A stretch of 64,000 nt of DNA from Actinomycetota bacterium (GTDB lineage Bacteria; Actinomycetota; Actinomycetes; S36-B12). Both the position numbers and the translations under genes were made by a program. The first letter of the stretch is position 1. Each line of letters opens with the position of its first letter. The notes below the pieces were generated by a model. That model saw nothing but the letters and a program-made list of their open reading frames with translations, had not been told where the DNA came from and made no database searches. This document shows positions 27,505 to 36,429 of this stretch, piece after piece. Location of the stretch: assembly GCA_016717115.1 (NCBI GenBank), contig JADKGE010000006.1:186001-250000 (forward strand), given 5' to 3'.

Positions 27505-30429
27505 CTATGTCATGCGAGCGGCCACGGCCCGCTTTCGACCAGTTTTGGGGGTGTCGGACGTCGCCGGCGCCCGCTTGCGGGGGGCGCGCTTCGTCGGCTG
27601 GACGAGCCGGGCCAGGAACGTACCGGTGTGGCTGGCCGCGACCGCGGCGACGTCCTCGGGAGTGCCCGCGGCCACTATCCGGCCGCCTCCGGAACCACCC
27701 TCGGGCCCCATGTCGATCACCCAGTCGGCCGTCTTGATGACATCGAGGTTGTGCTCGATCACGATGACGGTGTTGCCCTTGTCGACGAGGCTCTGCAGCA
27801 CCCCGAGCAGCTTGCGGATGTCCTCGAAATGCAGGCCGGTGGTCGGCTCGTCGAGGACGTACACCGTGCGACCGGTCGAGCGCTTCTGGAGCTCGGCGGA
27901 CAGCTTCACGCGCTGCGCCTCTCCCCCGCTGAGCGTCGGGGCGGGCTGCCCCATCCGCACGTAGCCGAGGCCGACCTCGACGAGCGTGGCCAGATGACGG
28001 GCGATGGCCGGCACTGCGGCGAAGAAGTCCAGGGCCTCCTCGATCGGCATGTCGAGCACTTCGGCGATCGTGCGGCCCTTGTAGTGCACCTCGAGCGTCT
28101 CCCGGTTGTAGCGCGCCCCGTGGCAGACCTCACACGGCACGTAGACGTCGGGAAGGAAGTTCATCTCGATCTTGATCGTGCCGTCGCCGGAGCACGCGTC
28201 GCACCGTCCGCCCTTGACATTGAACGAGAAGCGCCCCGGCAGGTACCCCCTGACCTTCGCCTCGGCCGTCTCGGCGAAGAGTCGACGGATGTGATCGAAC
28301 ACTCCGGTGTACGTGGCGGGGTTGCTGCGAGGGGTGCGGCCGATCGCGCTCTGGTCCACGTGGACCACCTTGTCGACGTGCTCGAGCCCGGCGACGCGCT
28401 TGTGCCGACCCGGGACCGTGCGGGAGCCGTTGAGGTCGCGGCTCAGCACGTTGAACAGCACGTCGTTGACCAGGGTGGACTTGCCGGACCCGCTGACCCC
28501 CGTCACCGCCACGAAGTTGCCCAGCGGGAAGTCGACGGTGACTGCTTTGAGGTTGTGCTCGGACGCGTTGTGCACGGTGATGACCCGGCCGTCCTGGGGA
28601 CGGCGGACCAGCGGCATCTCGATCACGCGCCGCCCGCTCAGGTACTGGCCGGTGATGGAGTCGTCGCTGGCGAGCAGATCGGCCACCGGCCCGCTGACGA
28701 CGACCTGACCGCCGTGCTCTCCGGCGCCGGGGCCGATGTCGACGACCCAGTCGGCCGTGCGGATCGTGTCTTCGTCGTGCTCCACGACGATGAGGGTGTT
28801 GCCGAGGTCGCGCAATCGGATCAGCGTCTCGATCAACCGGTGGTTGTCTCGCTGGTGAAGTCCGATGCTCGGCTCGTCGAGCACATAGAGGACGCCCACC
28901 AGGCCGGAGCCGATCTGGGTGGCCAGCCTGATGCGCTGGGCCTCGCCGCCCGCGAGCGTGCCGGCGGCCCGGTCCAGGGACAGGTAGTGAAGGCCGACGT
29001 CGATGAGGAACTGCAGGCGCTCGTTGACCTCCTTGAGCACGCGAACGGCGATGGCCGCATCGCGTTCGGACAGGTGCATGCCGGCCAGGAGCACCGCGGC
29101 CTCACCGATCGGCAGGCCCGCGATGTCGGCGATGGAGTGGCCCTCGACGGTGACGCCGAGGGAGATCGGCTTGAGACGCGCGCCGCCGCAGGCCCCGCAC
29201 GGCACCTCGCGCATGAAGCCCTCGAAACGCTCACGACTGGCGTCCGAGTCGGACTCCGCATGCCGGCGCTGCACGAAGGGGATGACGCCCTCATAGGACG
29301 TGTAGTACGAGCGCTGGCGGCCGTATCTGTTCCGGTACTTGACATGCACCTCGAGCGGATGGCCGTAGAGCAGCGACTTGCGTGCCTTGGCGGGGATGCT
29401 CTTCCACGGCGTGTCCATGTCGATGTCGAGCTCATCGCACATGGCCTCGAGGAGCCGCTTGAAGTAGTCCGACACCTGGCCACGGGACCACGGCGCCAGG
29501 GCGCCGCCGGCCAGGCTCAGGTCCTCGTCGGGCACGATCAGCTCAGGGTCGACCTCGCGGCGCGTGCCCAGGCCGGTGCACTTCGGGCAGGCGCCGAACG
29601 GCGAGTTGAACGAGAAGGACCGCGGCTCGAGCTCCTCGAAGGACAGCCCGTCATTGGTGCAGGCGAGGTGCTCACTGAACGTTCGCTCCCTGCCCGGATC
29701 GTGCTCGTCGAGGTCGACGAACTCCAGAACGACGAGGCCGCCGGCCAGCTTGAGCGCCGTCTCCACCGAGTCGGTGAGGCGTCGACGGGCGTCGGCCTTG
29801 ACCGTCAGGCGGTCGACGACCACCTCGATCGTGTGCTTCTCCTGCTTCTTGAGTGGGGGGACCTCCTCGAGGCCCACCACGACGCCGTCCACGCGCACGC
29901 GGCTGTAACCCTGGCTCTGCAGCTGCCGGAAGAGGTCGGCGTACTCCCCCTTGCGTTCCCGCACCACCGGGGCCAGCACCTGGAAGCGCGTCCCCTCCTT
30001 CAGCGCCAGCACCTGGTCGACGATCTGCTGCGGTGTCTGCCGGGCGATCACCGACCCGCATACCGGGCAATGCGGGACGCCGATGCGGGCGAAGAGGAGG
30101 CGCAGATAGTCGTAGACCTCGGTGATCGTGCCCACCGTCGACCGCGGGTTGCGCGACGTCGACTTCTGGTCAATGGACACGGCCGGCGACAGCCCCTCGA
30201 TGAAGTCGACGTCCGGCTTGTCCATCTGGCCGAGGAACTGCCTCGCGTACGAGGACAGGCTCTCCACGTACCGTCGCTGGCCCTCCGCGAAGATCGTGTC
30301 GAACGCCAGGCTGGACTTCCCCGACCCGGACAGCCCGGTGAACACGATGAGAGCGTCACGAGGCAGGTCCAGCGAGACGTCCTTGAGGTTGTGCTCGCGG
30401 GCACCGCGCACGATCAGTCGCTCGCCCAC
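27505..30429 (-). CDS. uvrA: Excinuclease ABC subunit A
   Basis: UvrA is the damage-recognition ATPase of nucleotide excision repair. The 974-residue protein has two ABC ATPase modules, with Walker A GLSGSGKSS near the N-terminus and GVSGSGKST in the second half, two signature motifs (LAGGEAQRIRLA and LSGGEAQRVKLS), and paired cysteine motifs for zinc (CPVC, CPKC, CGAC, CDAC, CEVC). The GTG at 30429 follows AAAGGA. The C-terminal 30 residues are a basic Lys/Arg tail. It is divergent from a metallo-beta-lactamase gene. Confidence 0.97.
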   Translation of the reverse strand: MGERLIVRGAREHNLKDVSLDLPRDALIVFTGLSGSGKSSLAFDTIFAEGQRRYVESLSSYARQFLGQMDKPDVDFIEGLSPAVSIDQKSTSRNPRSTVGTITEVYDYLRLLFARIGVPHCPVCGSVIARQTPQQIVDQVLALKEGTRFQVLAPVVRERKGEYADLFRQLQSQGYSRVRVDGVVVGLEEVPPLKKQEKHTIEVVVDRLTVKADARRRLTDSVETALKLAGGLVVLEFVDLDEHDPGRERTFSEHLACTNDGLSFEELEPRSFSFNSPFGACPKCTGLGTRREVDPELIVPDEDLSLAGGALAPWSRGQVSDYFKRLLEAMCDELDIDMDTPWKSIPAKARKSLLYGHPLEVHVKYRNRYGRQRSYYTSYEGVIPFVQRRHAESDSDASRERFEGFMREVPCGACGGARLKPISLGVTVEGHSIADIAGLPIGEAAVLLAGMHLSERDAAIAVRVLKEVNERLQFLIDVGLHYLSLDRAAGTLAGGEAQRIRLATQIGSGLVGVLYVLDEPSIGLHQRDNHRLIETLIRLRDLGNTLIVVEHDEDTIRTADWVVDIGPGAGEHGGQVVVSGPVADLLASDDSITGQYLSGRRVIEMPLVRRPQDGRVITVHNASEHNLKAVTVDFPLGNFVAVTGVSGSGKSTLVNDVLFNVLSRDLNGSRTVPGRHKRVAGLEHVDKVVHVDQSAIGRTPRSNPATYTGVFDHIRRLFAETAEAKVRGYLPGRFSFNVKGGRCDACSGDGTIKIEMNFLPDVYVPCEVCHGARYNRETLEVHYKGRTIAEVLDMPIEEALDFFAAVPAIARHLATLVEVGLGYVRMGQPAPTLSGGEAQRVKLSAELQKRSTGRTVYVLDEPTTGLHFEDIRKLLGVLQSLVDKGNTVIVIEHNLDVIKTADWVIDMGPEGGSGGGRIVAAGTPEDVAAVAASHTGTFLARLVQPTKRAPRKRAPATSDTPKTGRKRAVAARMT

Positions 30430-30448
30430 CGAGGTCCTTTCGAGGAGA

Positions 30449-30478
30449 TAGGGTGCTGCCGGCGCCCATGGATCGGAG
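30449..30478 (+). promoter_or_regulatory. Candidate -10 box and ribosome-binding site of the MBL-fold gene
   Basis: TAGGGT at 30449-30454 fits TANNNT, and GGAG at 30475-30478 lies 6 nt before the ATG at 30485. A competing reading is TATAAC (30488-30493) placed 6 nt before an in-frame GTG at 30500, which would make the gene leaderless and five codons shorter. Confidence 0.35.
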
Positions 30479-30484
30479 ACACGA

Positions 30485-31135
30485 ATGTATAACGGACGTG
30501 TGACAGTCGGCGGACCGGCAGACGTTCACGAGCTCGGCGACCTGGCCATCAGCAAGCTTGCCGTCGGTCCGTACAACAACAACGCCTACCTCCTGCGGTG
30601 CCGCGCCACGGGGGCGCAGGTGCTCGTGGACGCGGCCGCGGAACCGGACCGCCTGCTCGACCTCATCGGCCCCGACGGGGTCTCCCTCATCGTCACGACC
30701 CATCGGCACCCGGATCACTGGCAGGCCCTCGCCGCGGTTGCGGCGGCCACAGGGGCCCCGACGGCGGCGCATGCGCTGGACGTCGAGGGGATCCCCGTCG
30801 CCACCGATCTTGTCCTCAACGACGCAGACACGGTCCAGGTCGGCGCCTGCTCCCTCGAGGTGATCCACCTCGTGGGGCACACCCCCGGCTCGATCGCCCT
30901 CCTGTACGACGATCCCGACGGTGCCCCGCACCTGTTCACCGGCGATTGCCTGTTCCCCGGCGGCGTCGGCAAGACCCACACCCCCGAGCAGTTCGACTCG
31001 CTCCTCTCCGGAGTGGTCGCACGCATCTTCGAGCCGCTGCCCGACGAGACGTGGGTGTACCCGGGACACGGCTACGACACCACCGTCGGTGCCGAGCGCC
31101 CAGCGCTTGCCGAGTGGCGCGACCGAGGCTGGTGA
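30485..31135 (+). CDS. Metallo-beta-lactamase fold hydrolase (glyoxalase II-like)
   Basis: The 216-residue soluble protein has the metal-binding motif THRHPDHW, a downstream histidine in HLVGHTPGSIALL, the bridging aspartate in FTGDCLFPGG, and a last His in YPGHGYDTT. These are the ligands of the glyoxalase II / hydroxyacylglutathione hydrolase branch. Substrate not known; in actinobacteria without glutathione it may act on a mycothiol thioester or another thioester. Head-to-head placement with uvrA is common in this phylum. Confidence 0.88.
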   Translation: MYNGRVTVGGPADVHELGDLAISKLAVGPYNNNAYLLRCRATGAQVLVDAAAEPDRLLDLIGPDGVSLIVTTHRHPDHWQALAAVAAATGAPTAAHALDVEGIPVATDLVLNDADTVQVGACSLEVIHLVGHTPGSIALLYDDPDGAPHLFTGDCLFPGGVGKTHTPEQFDSLLSGVVARIFEPLPDETWVYPGHGYDTTVGAERPALAEWRDRGW

Positions 31136-31545
31136 CCAGCAAGGCCCTCGTCGGGTTGCTCGCCGCCGCGCTCATCATCGTGAGCGCGGTCTTGGTCGCC
31201 GTTCTCGTGTCCCGGCCCTCGGCTCCATCGCCCGTTGAGCCTGCTGGAGCCTCCGCGATCTCGTTCGGGCCAGCCAACGACCCGGACTGCGAGCGGGTCG
31301 CGCGGATGGTGCGTGGCGCTGACGTGCTGCGCCGCGCCTGGGCCGAGCCCGCTCCGACGGCCGGCACGGACAGCACCAGCCCCCAGCTGGAGCGGATGCG
31401 CCAGGCGTACGTCGAGGGGGCGGCGCGGCTGTGGCCCGACACCACGGACCCGGCCCTGAGGTCGCTGCTCAAGACGATGGCGGAGGGCAGCGTCACGAAC
31501 GCGGCCGTCGCCGAGCTGCATGCCCGCTGCGACATCGACCCCTAG
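31132..31545 (+). CDS. Small membrane-anchored protein of unknown function
   Basis: This 137-residue protein starts with a GTG overlapping the stop codon of the metallo-hydrolase gene (GTGA), so it is probably translated with it. It has one N-terminal hydrophobic helix (about residues 4-25), a Ser/Pro/Ala-rich spacer, then a hydrophilic domain with two cysteines (NDPDCERVARMVRG and LHARCDIDP) that could pair. The likely topology is a single anchor with the domain outside the cell. No family recognised. GC content and codon use match the neighbours. Confidence 0.7.
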   Translation: MTSKALVGLLAAALIIVSAVLVAVLVSRPSAPSPVEPAGASAISFGPANDPDCERVARMVRGADVLRRAWAEPAPTAGTDSTSPQLERMRQAYVEGAARLWPDTTDPALRSLLKTMAEGSVTNAAVAELHARCDIDP

Positions 31546-31605
31546 GGTCGGGTGATCTCGCCCGAGGCCCCGAGTGCTACCCGCCCAGCTCGGCGCAGCA
31601 GGTGC

Positions 31606-32622
31606 TCACGATGGCCCTTCCGACGGTCCGGCATCCTCGTGGTCGCCGCCGGTCATTCGTCCGGCGTGCGCACGAGCCGCGGGGTCGTGGCGCACCTTCA
31701 GCCACGAGGCGACGCCCACGACGATCAGCACCACGGCGATGAAGGCGAGGCTCGCGTTCGTCGACACGTGCGGGATGGCTGGATTCAGCTCGTGCAGATA
31801 GGTCAGGACGAGCTTGATGCCGATGAACACGAGGATGACCGCCAGGCCGGTGGACAGGTAGACCAGCTTGTCCAGGAGACCCTTGAGGAGGAAGTACAGC
31901 GCACGGAGGCCAAGGAGGGCGAACGCGTTCGCTGCGAACACCAGATAGGGCTCCTGAGTGACGCCGAACGTGGCCGGGATCGAATCGAGCGCGAACAGTA
32001 GGTCGGTCGAGCCGATGGCGATCATCACCAGCAGGAGCGGGGTTGCCAGTCGGCGGCCGTCGATCCGGACGAACGTCTTCGTGCCGTGGTAGTCGTCTGT
32101 GAAGGGGAATCGCCGCCGTACGAGGCGCACCACCGCGTTGTCGTTCGGTTCCGGGTCCTCGTTGCGGTGGCGGGCAAGCTGGATTCCGGTCCAGATGAGG
32201 ATCGCGCCGAAGATCACGAAGGTGAACGAGAACGCTGCCAGCGCGGCAGCGCCGACAGCGATGAAGCCAGCCCTCAGGACGAGGGCGAGCACCACGCCGA
32301 ACAGCAGCACCCGCTGGTGGAGCTCCACGGGCACGGCGAACTGGGCGAGGATGATGATGAAGACGAAGAGGTTGTCCACGCTCAGCGACTTCTCGACGAG
32401 GTACGCGGCGAAGTACTGCGTGCCGTAGTCCGACCCCTGCCAGGCGAAGACGGCCAAGCCGAACGCGATGGCGATCCCGATGTAGAAGATCGACCAGAGA
32501 AGGGCCTCCTTGAACATCACCTCGTGGGGCTTGCGACTCACCGCGACGAAATCGAGGAGGATCAGCCCCGTGATGCCCAGGATCGTGACGATCCAGATCG
32601 TGAGGGTGACCTCCACGTTCAA
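31606..32622 (-). CDS. TerC family integral membrane protein (second of a pair)
   Basis: The 338-residue protein has about nine membrane segments and the TerC family signatures: EKSLSVDNLFVFIIIL in the third helix and TDLLFALDSIPA in a later helix, with conserved acidic residues inside the membrane. TerC/Alx/MeeY proteins move manganese or assist metal loading of exported proteins; tellurite resistance is an older label. The start is read as TTG at 32622 overlapping the previous stop; a GTG two codons later is an alternative. It is a tandem paralogue of the next upstream gene. Confidence 0.88.
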   Translation of the reverse strand: MNVEVTLTIWIVTILGITGLILLDFVAVSRKPHEVMFKEALLWSIFYIGIAIAFGLAVFAWQGSDYGTQYFAAYLVEKSLSVDNLFVFIIILAQFAVPVELHQRVLLFGVVLALVLRAGFIAVGAAALAAFSFTFVIFGAILIWTGIQLARHRNEDPEPNDNAVVRLVRRRFPFTDDYHGTKTFVRIDGRRLATPLLLVMIAIGSTDLLFALDSIPATFGVTQEPYLVFAANAFALLGLRALYFLLKGLLDKLVYLSTGLAVILVFIGIKLVLTYLHELNPAIPHVSTNASLAFIAVVLIVVGVASWLKVRHDPAARAHAGRMTGGDHEDAGPSEGPS

Positions 32623-33575
32623 CCTGCCTTGTCTTGTCCGTCGGATCGTGTCGCATACACACTAGTAACAGCCGTGACAGTCAGCACGCCGACGATGAAC
32701 GCGAGCGAGAACCACACGGGGATGGTCGGGACCGGCAGGCTTGTCGTCGCGTGAAGGGCCTCGAAGAGCAGCTTGACGCCGATGAATCCGAGGATGATCG
32801 CGAGCCCGCGATTGAGGTACTGGAGCCGTCCCAGCAGGCCCTGGAGCAGGAAGTACAGCTGCCGCAGGCCCATGAGCGCGAAGGCGTTCACGGTGAACAC
32901 GAGGTAGGCCTCGCTCGTGATCCCGAACACCGCGGGGATGCTGTCGAGGGCGAAGAGGAGGTCGGTGGTGCCGATCGCGAGCATCACCATCGCCATCGGG
33001 GTGAGCGCACGGGTGCCTGCAAGGCGGGTGGTGAGGTGCGTGCCGTTGTACTCGGTCGAGGTGGGCACGTGCTCGCTCATCCATCGGATGAGGCCGTTGC
33101 CGTTGGGGTCGGGTTCGTTGTCCTCCGACGCCCACACCTTCCAGGCGGTGTAGAGCAGGAAGACCCCGAAGATGTAGAACGTCCCCTGGAAGCGGTCGAT
33201 CAGCTGCGCACCGAGCACGATGAGGGTGCCGCGCAGGATCAGGGCGATCACGATCCCCACGAGGAGCACGCGGTGCTGGAGGGCGACCGGCACGGCGAAC
33301 GAGCCCATGATCACGAGGAACACGAACAGGTTGTCGACGCTGAGCGAGTACTCCATGAGGTATCCGGCCACGAACTGGCCGCCGTAGGACACACCGAAGT
33401 AGACGGAGATGAACACCGCGAACGCCGCGGCCATCAGCACGTAGAAGATGACCCACCGCAGCGCGTCCTTCGACGTGAACGGATGCGGTCGGCGGTCGAC
33501 GATGATGAGATCGACGGTGATGACGCCCACGAGCGCGAGGAGCGTGACGACCCACAGCCAGCCGGGCACGTCCAT
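32619..33575 (-). CDS. TerC family integral membrane protein (first of a pair)
   Basis: The 318-residue protein has the same fold and signatures as its neighbour (EYSLSVDNLFVFLVIM and TDLLFALDSIPAVFG), so the two arose by duplication. The ATG at 33575 follows GAGGAG at 9 nt; a longer upstream frame overlaps uvrB and was rejected. It starts 13 bp after the uvrB stop codon, so uvrB-terC-terC are probably one transcript. A function in divalent metal (Mn) handling outside the membrane is inferred from the family. Confidence 0.9.
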   Translation of the reverse strand: MDVPGWLWVVTLLALVGVITVDLIIVDRRPHPFTSKDALRWVIFYVLMAAAFAVFISVYFGVSYGGQFVAGYLMEYSLSVDNLFVFLVIMGSFAVPVALQHRVLLVGIVIALILRGTLIVLGAQLIDRFQGTFYIFGVFLLYTAWKVWASEDNEPDPNGNGLIRWMSEHVPTSTEYNGTHLTTRLAGTRALTPMAMVMLAIGTTDLLFALDSIPAVFGITSEAYLVFTVNAFALMGLRQLYFLLQGLLGRLQYLNRGLAIILGFIGVKLLFEALHATTSLPVPTIPVWFSLAFIVGVLTVTAVTSVYATRSDGQDKAG

Positions 33576-33588
33576 CAGGGGGCACTCC

Positions 33589-35656
33589 TCACGCGGTACC
33601 AGCCTCGCGCATGCCACGCAGTTCGCGCTTCAGGTCGCTGACCTCGTCGCGCAAGCGCGCCGCGAGTTCGAACTGGAGCTCGCCCGCCGCCTGGTGCATC
33701 TGGGCCGTGAGGTCTTCGATCAGCCCAGTCAGCTCGTCTGCGGCCAGGGACCGGCCCTTTCGGGCGCCCGACCCTCCGGCCTTCGTGGCCTCCGCGAGCA
33801 GCTGCTGGGTGTCGGCGTCCTCCCGTGCCAGCAGGTCGGTGATGTCGGCGATCTTCTTGCGCAGGGGCTGGGGGTCGACGCCATGCGCCTCGTTGTAGGC
33901 CACCTGCTTGGCGCGTCGCCGCGTGGTCTCGTCAATGGCCCGGCGCATCGACGGCGTGATCTTGTCGGCGTACATGTGGACCTGTCCGGACACGTTGCGT
34001 GCCGCCCGCCCGATCGTCTGGATCAGCGACGTCTCCGACCTGAGGAAACCCTCCTTGTCGGCGTCGAGGATGGCGACCAGCGACACCTCCGGCAGGTCGA
34101 GGCCCTCACGCAGCAGGTTGATGCCGACGAGGACGTCGAACACCCCCATGCGCAGCTCTCGCAGCAGCTCGACGCGGCGCAGCGTGTCGACCTCGGAGTG
34201 CAGGTACTGCACCCGCACGCCGTGCTCGAGCAGGTAGTCGGTGAGGTCCTCGGCCATCCGCTTCGTCAGGGTCGTGACGAGAACTCGCTCGCCGCGGGCC
34301 GCGCGGTCCTTGATCTCGCCCATCAGGTCGTCGATCTGCCCCTTGGTGGGCTTGACGACGATCTCGGGGTCGACGAGCCCCGTGGGCCGGATGACCTGCT
34401 CGACGACGTCGCCCTGCACGCGGGTGAGCTCGTAGGGACCGGGCGTCGCGGACAGGTAGACGGTCTGGCCGATGCGCTCGACGAACTCGTCCCAGCGCAG
34501 CGGCCGGTTGTCCATCGCGCTCGGGAGCCGGAAGCCGTGCTCGACCAGGGTGCGCTTGCGACTCATGTCCCCCTCGTACATCGCGCCGATCTGCGGCACG
34601 GTGACGTGGGACTCGTCGATGACGAGGAGGAAGTCCTCGGGGAAGTAGTCGAGCAGGCAGTTGGGCGCGCTGCCGGCCTCGCGGCCGTCGATGTGCCGCG
34701 AGTAGTTCTCGATGCCGGCGCAGGAGCCGATCTGGCGCATCATCTCGACGTCGTAGGTCGTGCGCATGCGCAGGCGCTGGGCCTCAAGGAGCTTGCCCTG
34801 CCGCTCGAGCTCGCCGAGGCGCTCCTCGAGCTCGGCCTCGATTCCGGCCACCGCGCGCTCCATGCGCTCCGGACCGGCGACGTAGTGCGTGGCCGGGAAG
34901 ACGTAGATCTCGGTGTCCTCGGTGATGATCTCGCCGGTGAGCGGATGAAGGGTCATGAGGCGCTCGATCTCGTCGCCGAACATCTCGATGCGCACGGGGT
35001 GCTCCTCGTACACCGGGAACACCTCGACCGTGTCTCCGCGCACGCGGAAGGTGCCGCGCTGGAAGGCGATGTCGTTGCGGGTGTACTGGATGTCGACGAA
35101 GGCACGCAGCAGCTGCTCGCGATTGAACTCGTCCCCCACGCGCAGCCGCACCATGCGGTCGACGTACTCCTGCGGGGTGCCCAGACCGTAGATCGCCGAC
35201 ACGCTGGCGACGACGATCACATCGCGCCTCGTGAGCAGGCGAGTTGGTGGCCGAGTGACGCAGTCGCTCGACCTCCTCGTTGATGGAGGAGTCCTTCTCG
35301 ATGTACGTGTCGCTCTGAGGGATGTAGGCCTCGGGCTGGTAGTAGTCGTAGTAGCTGACGAAGTACTCGACCGCGTTGTCCGGGAGCAATTCCTTGAACT
35401 CGGTGGTCAGCTGGGCCGCAAGGGTCTTGTTCGGTGCCAGCACCAGCGTGGGCCGCTGCAGCTCCTCGACGAGCCAGGCGGTCGTGGCGCTCTTGCCGGT
35501 GCCGGTCGCTCCGAGCAGCACGATGTCCTGCTCGCCCGCCGTGATCCGGCGCACGAGATCTGCGATGGCCTCAGGCTGGTCGCCCGACGGCTCGAACGGT
35601 GCCTTGACGGTGAACGGGGCTACCTTGCGCTGCAGGTCGGTGATGGGACGCGTCAT
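33589..35656 (-). CDS. uvrB: Excinuclease ABC subunit B, reading frame broken by one extra base
   Basis: UvrB is the helicase-like damage-verifying subunit of nucleotide excision repair. The N-terminal portion is read from the ATG at 35656 (MTRPITDLQRKVAPF, Walker A GATGTGKS, beta-hairpin YYDYYQPEAYIPQSDTYIEK). Near 35238 an extra G shifts the frame; the rest (VIVVASVSAIYGLG onward, then helicase motifs and the C-terminal UVR domain) continues to 33589. Deleting that base gives a normal 688-residue protein. Overlaps the coaE stop by 4 bp (ATGA). Confidence 0.92.
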
Positions 35657-36282
35657 CCCGGCACCGTATTCGGGGGGTCTGACGGCCCGAGCCCGTAGAC
35701 GACAAGCTCCTGCCACAGCTCGTCCACCTGCCGAACCGTGTCGGCAGGGTCTCCCGCGTTGTCGATCACGACATCGGCGGCCGCGAGCCGCTCCTCGCGC
35801 GTGGCCTGGACCGCCATTCGGCGGCTGACGTCGGCCGCGTCGAGTCCTCGCAACCGGACGGCCCGGTCGACCTGCACGTCCTCGGGCACGTCGACCACCA
35901 CCACGAGATCGACCAGGTCCCGCTGGCCGGTCTCGACCAGCAGCGGCATGTCGTAGACCACGAGGGCTGCGTCGGGCCGCTCCGCCAGCCTGCGCGCCGC
36001 CTCGGCGCGGATGAGCGGGTGCATGATCTCGTTCAGGCGCTCCGTGGCCCGCGGATCGCCGAAGGCCATCCGCGCGAGCTCGCCGCGGCTCAGCGATCCG
36101 TCAGCCTGCAGGATGCGTGGGCCGAACTCCGTGACCAGCTCACCTAGCGCCGTCCCGCCCGGCTCGACCAGATCCCGGGCGATCTGGTCGGCATCGACGA
36201 TCACTGCTCCCCGATCGGCGAGCAGCGCCGCCACGGTCGTCTTCCCCGAGCCGATACCGCCGGTCAGTCCGATTCTCGCCAC
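35653..36282 (-). CDS. coaE: Dephospho-CoA kinase
   Basis: CoaE phosphorylates dephospho-CoA in the last step of coenzyme A synthesis. The 209-residue protein has the P-loop GGIGSGKTT at residues 8-16, the DADQIARDLVEPG motif and the conserved HPLIR segment. GTG at 36282 is preceded by a -10 box 6 nt away rather than by a ribosome-binding site. Many actinobacterial CoaE proteins carry an extra UPF0157 domain; this one does not. Confidence 0.95.
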   Translation of the reverse strand: MARIGLTGGIGSGKTTVAALLADRGAVIVDADQIARDLVEPGGTALGELVTEFGPRILQADGSLSRGELARMAFGDPRATERLNEIMHPLIRAEAARRLAERPDAALVVYDMPLLVETGQRDLVDLVVVVDVPEDVQVDRAVRLRGLDAADVSRRMAVQATREERLAAADVVIDNAGDPADTVRQVDELWQELVVYGLGPSDPPNTVPG

Positions 36283-36294
36283 CCACCGACCCTA
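36283..36294 (-). promoter_or_regulatory. TAGGGT -10 box, leaderless coaE
   Basis: TAGGGT (36294-36289 on minus) ends 6 nt before the coaE GTG. It follows the rpsA terminator, so coaE-uvrB-terC-terC appears to be an independent leaderless transcript. Confidence 0.5.
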
Positions 36295-36313
36295 CTGCCC
36301 CCCGCGTCCCCCC

Positions 36314-36375
36314 GTTGAGTGGCGACTTGTGGCGGCCCAGGCGCCGCGCGGAGCCGCCACGCGCCGCCACTCGAC
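36314..36375. repeat. Imperfect 23-bp inverted repeat between rpsA and coaE
   Basis: Arms 36314-36336 and 36353-36375 pair at 19 of 23 positions (further G-T pairs possible) with a 16-nt loop. It resembles the hairpin at 18168: both left arms contain GAGTGGYGASTTGT. This may be a member of an intergenic palindromic repeat family. Role unknown; it sits between the rpsA terminator and the coaE promoter. Confidence 0.5.
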
Positions 36376-36378
36376 AGG

Positions 36379-36420
36379 AAAAGGGGGGCGCGACCCTCTC
36401 GTGGTCGCGCCCCCCTTCCC
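36379..36420 (-). terminator. Rho-independent terminator of rpsA
   Basis: A perfect 13-bp GC-rich stem (36383-36395 with 36403-36415, 7-nt loop) lies just downstream of the rpsA stop codon and is followed, on the transcribed strand, by four Ts. This is a classic intrinsic terminator. Confidence 0.88.
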
Positions 36421-36429
36421 TTTGGCTAT

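Noticed and set aside
32619..33617. Manganese (yybP-ykoY) riboswitch ahead of the TerC genes
   Set aside because: Only 13 bp separate the uvrB stop from the TerC start, so there is no room for one.
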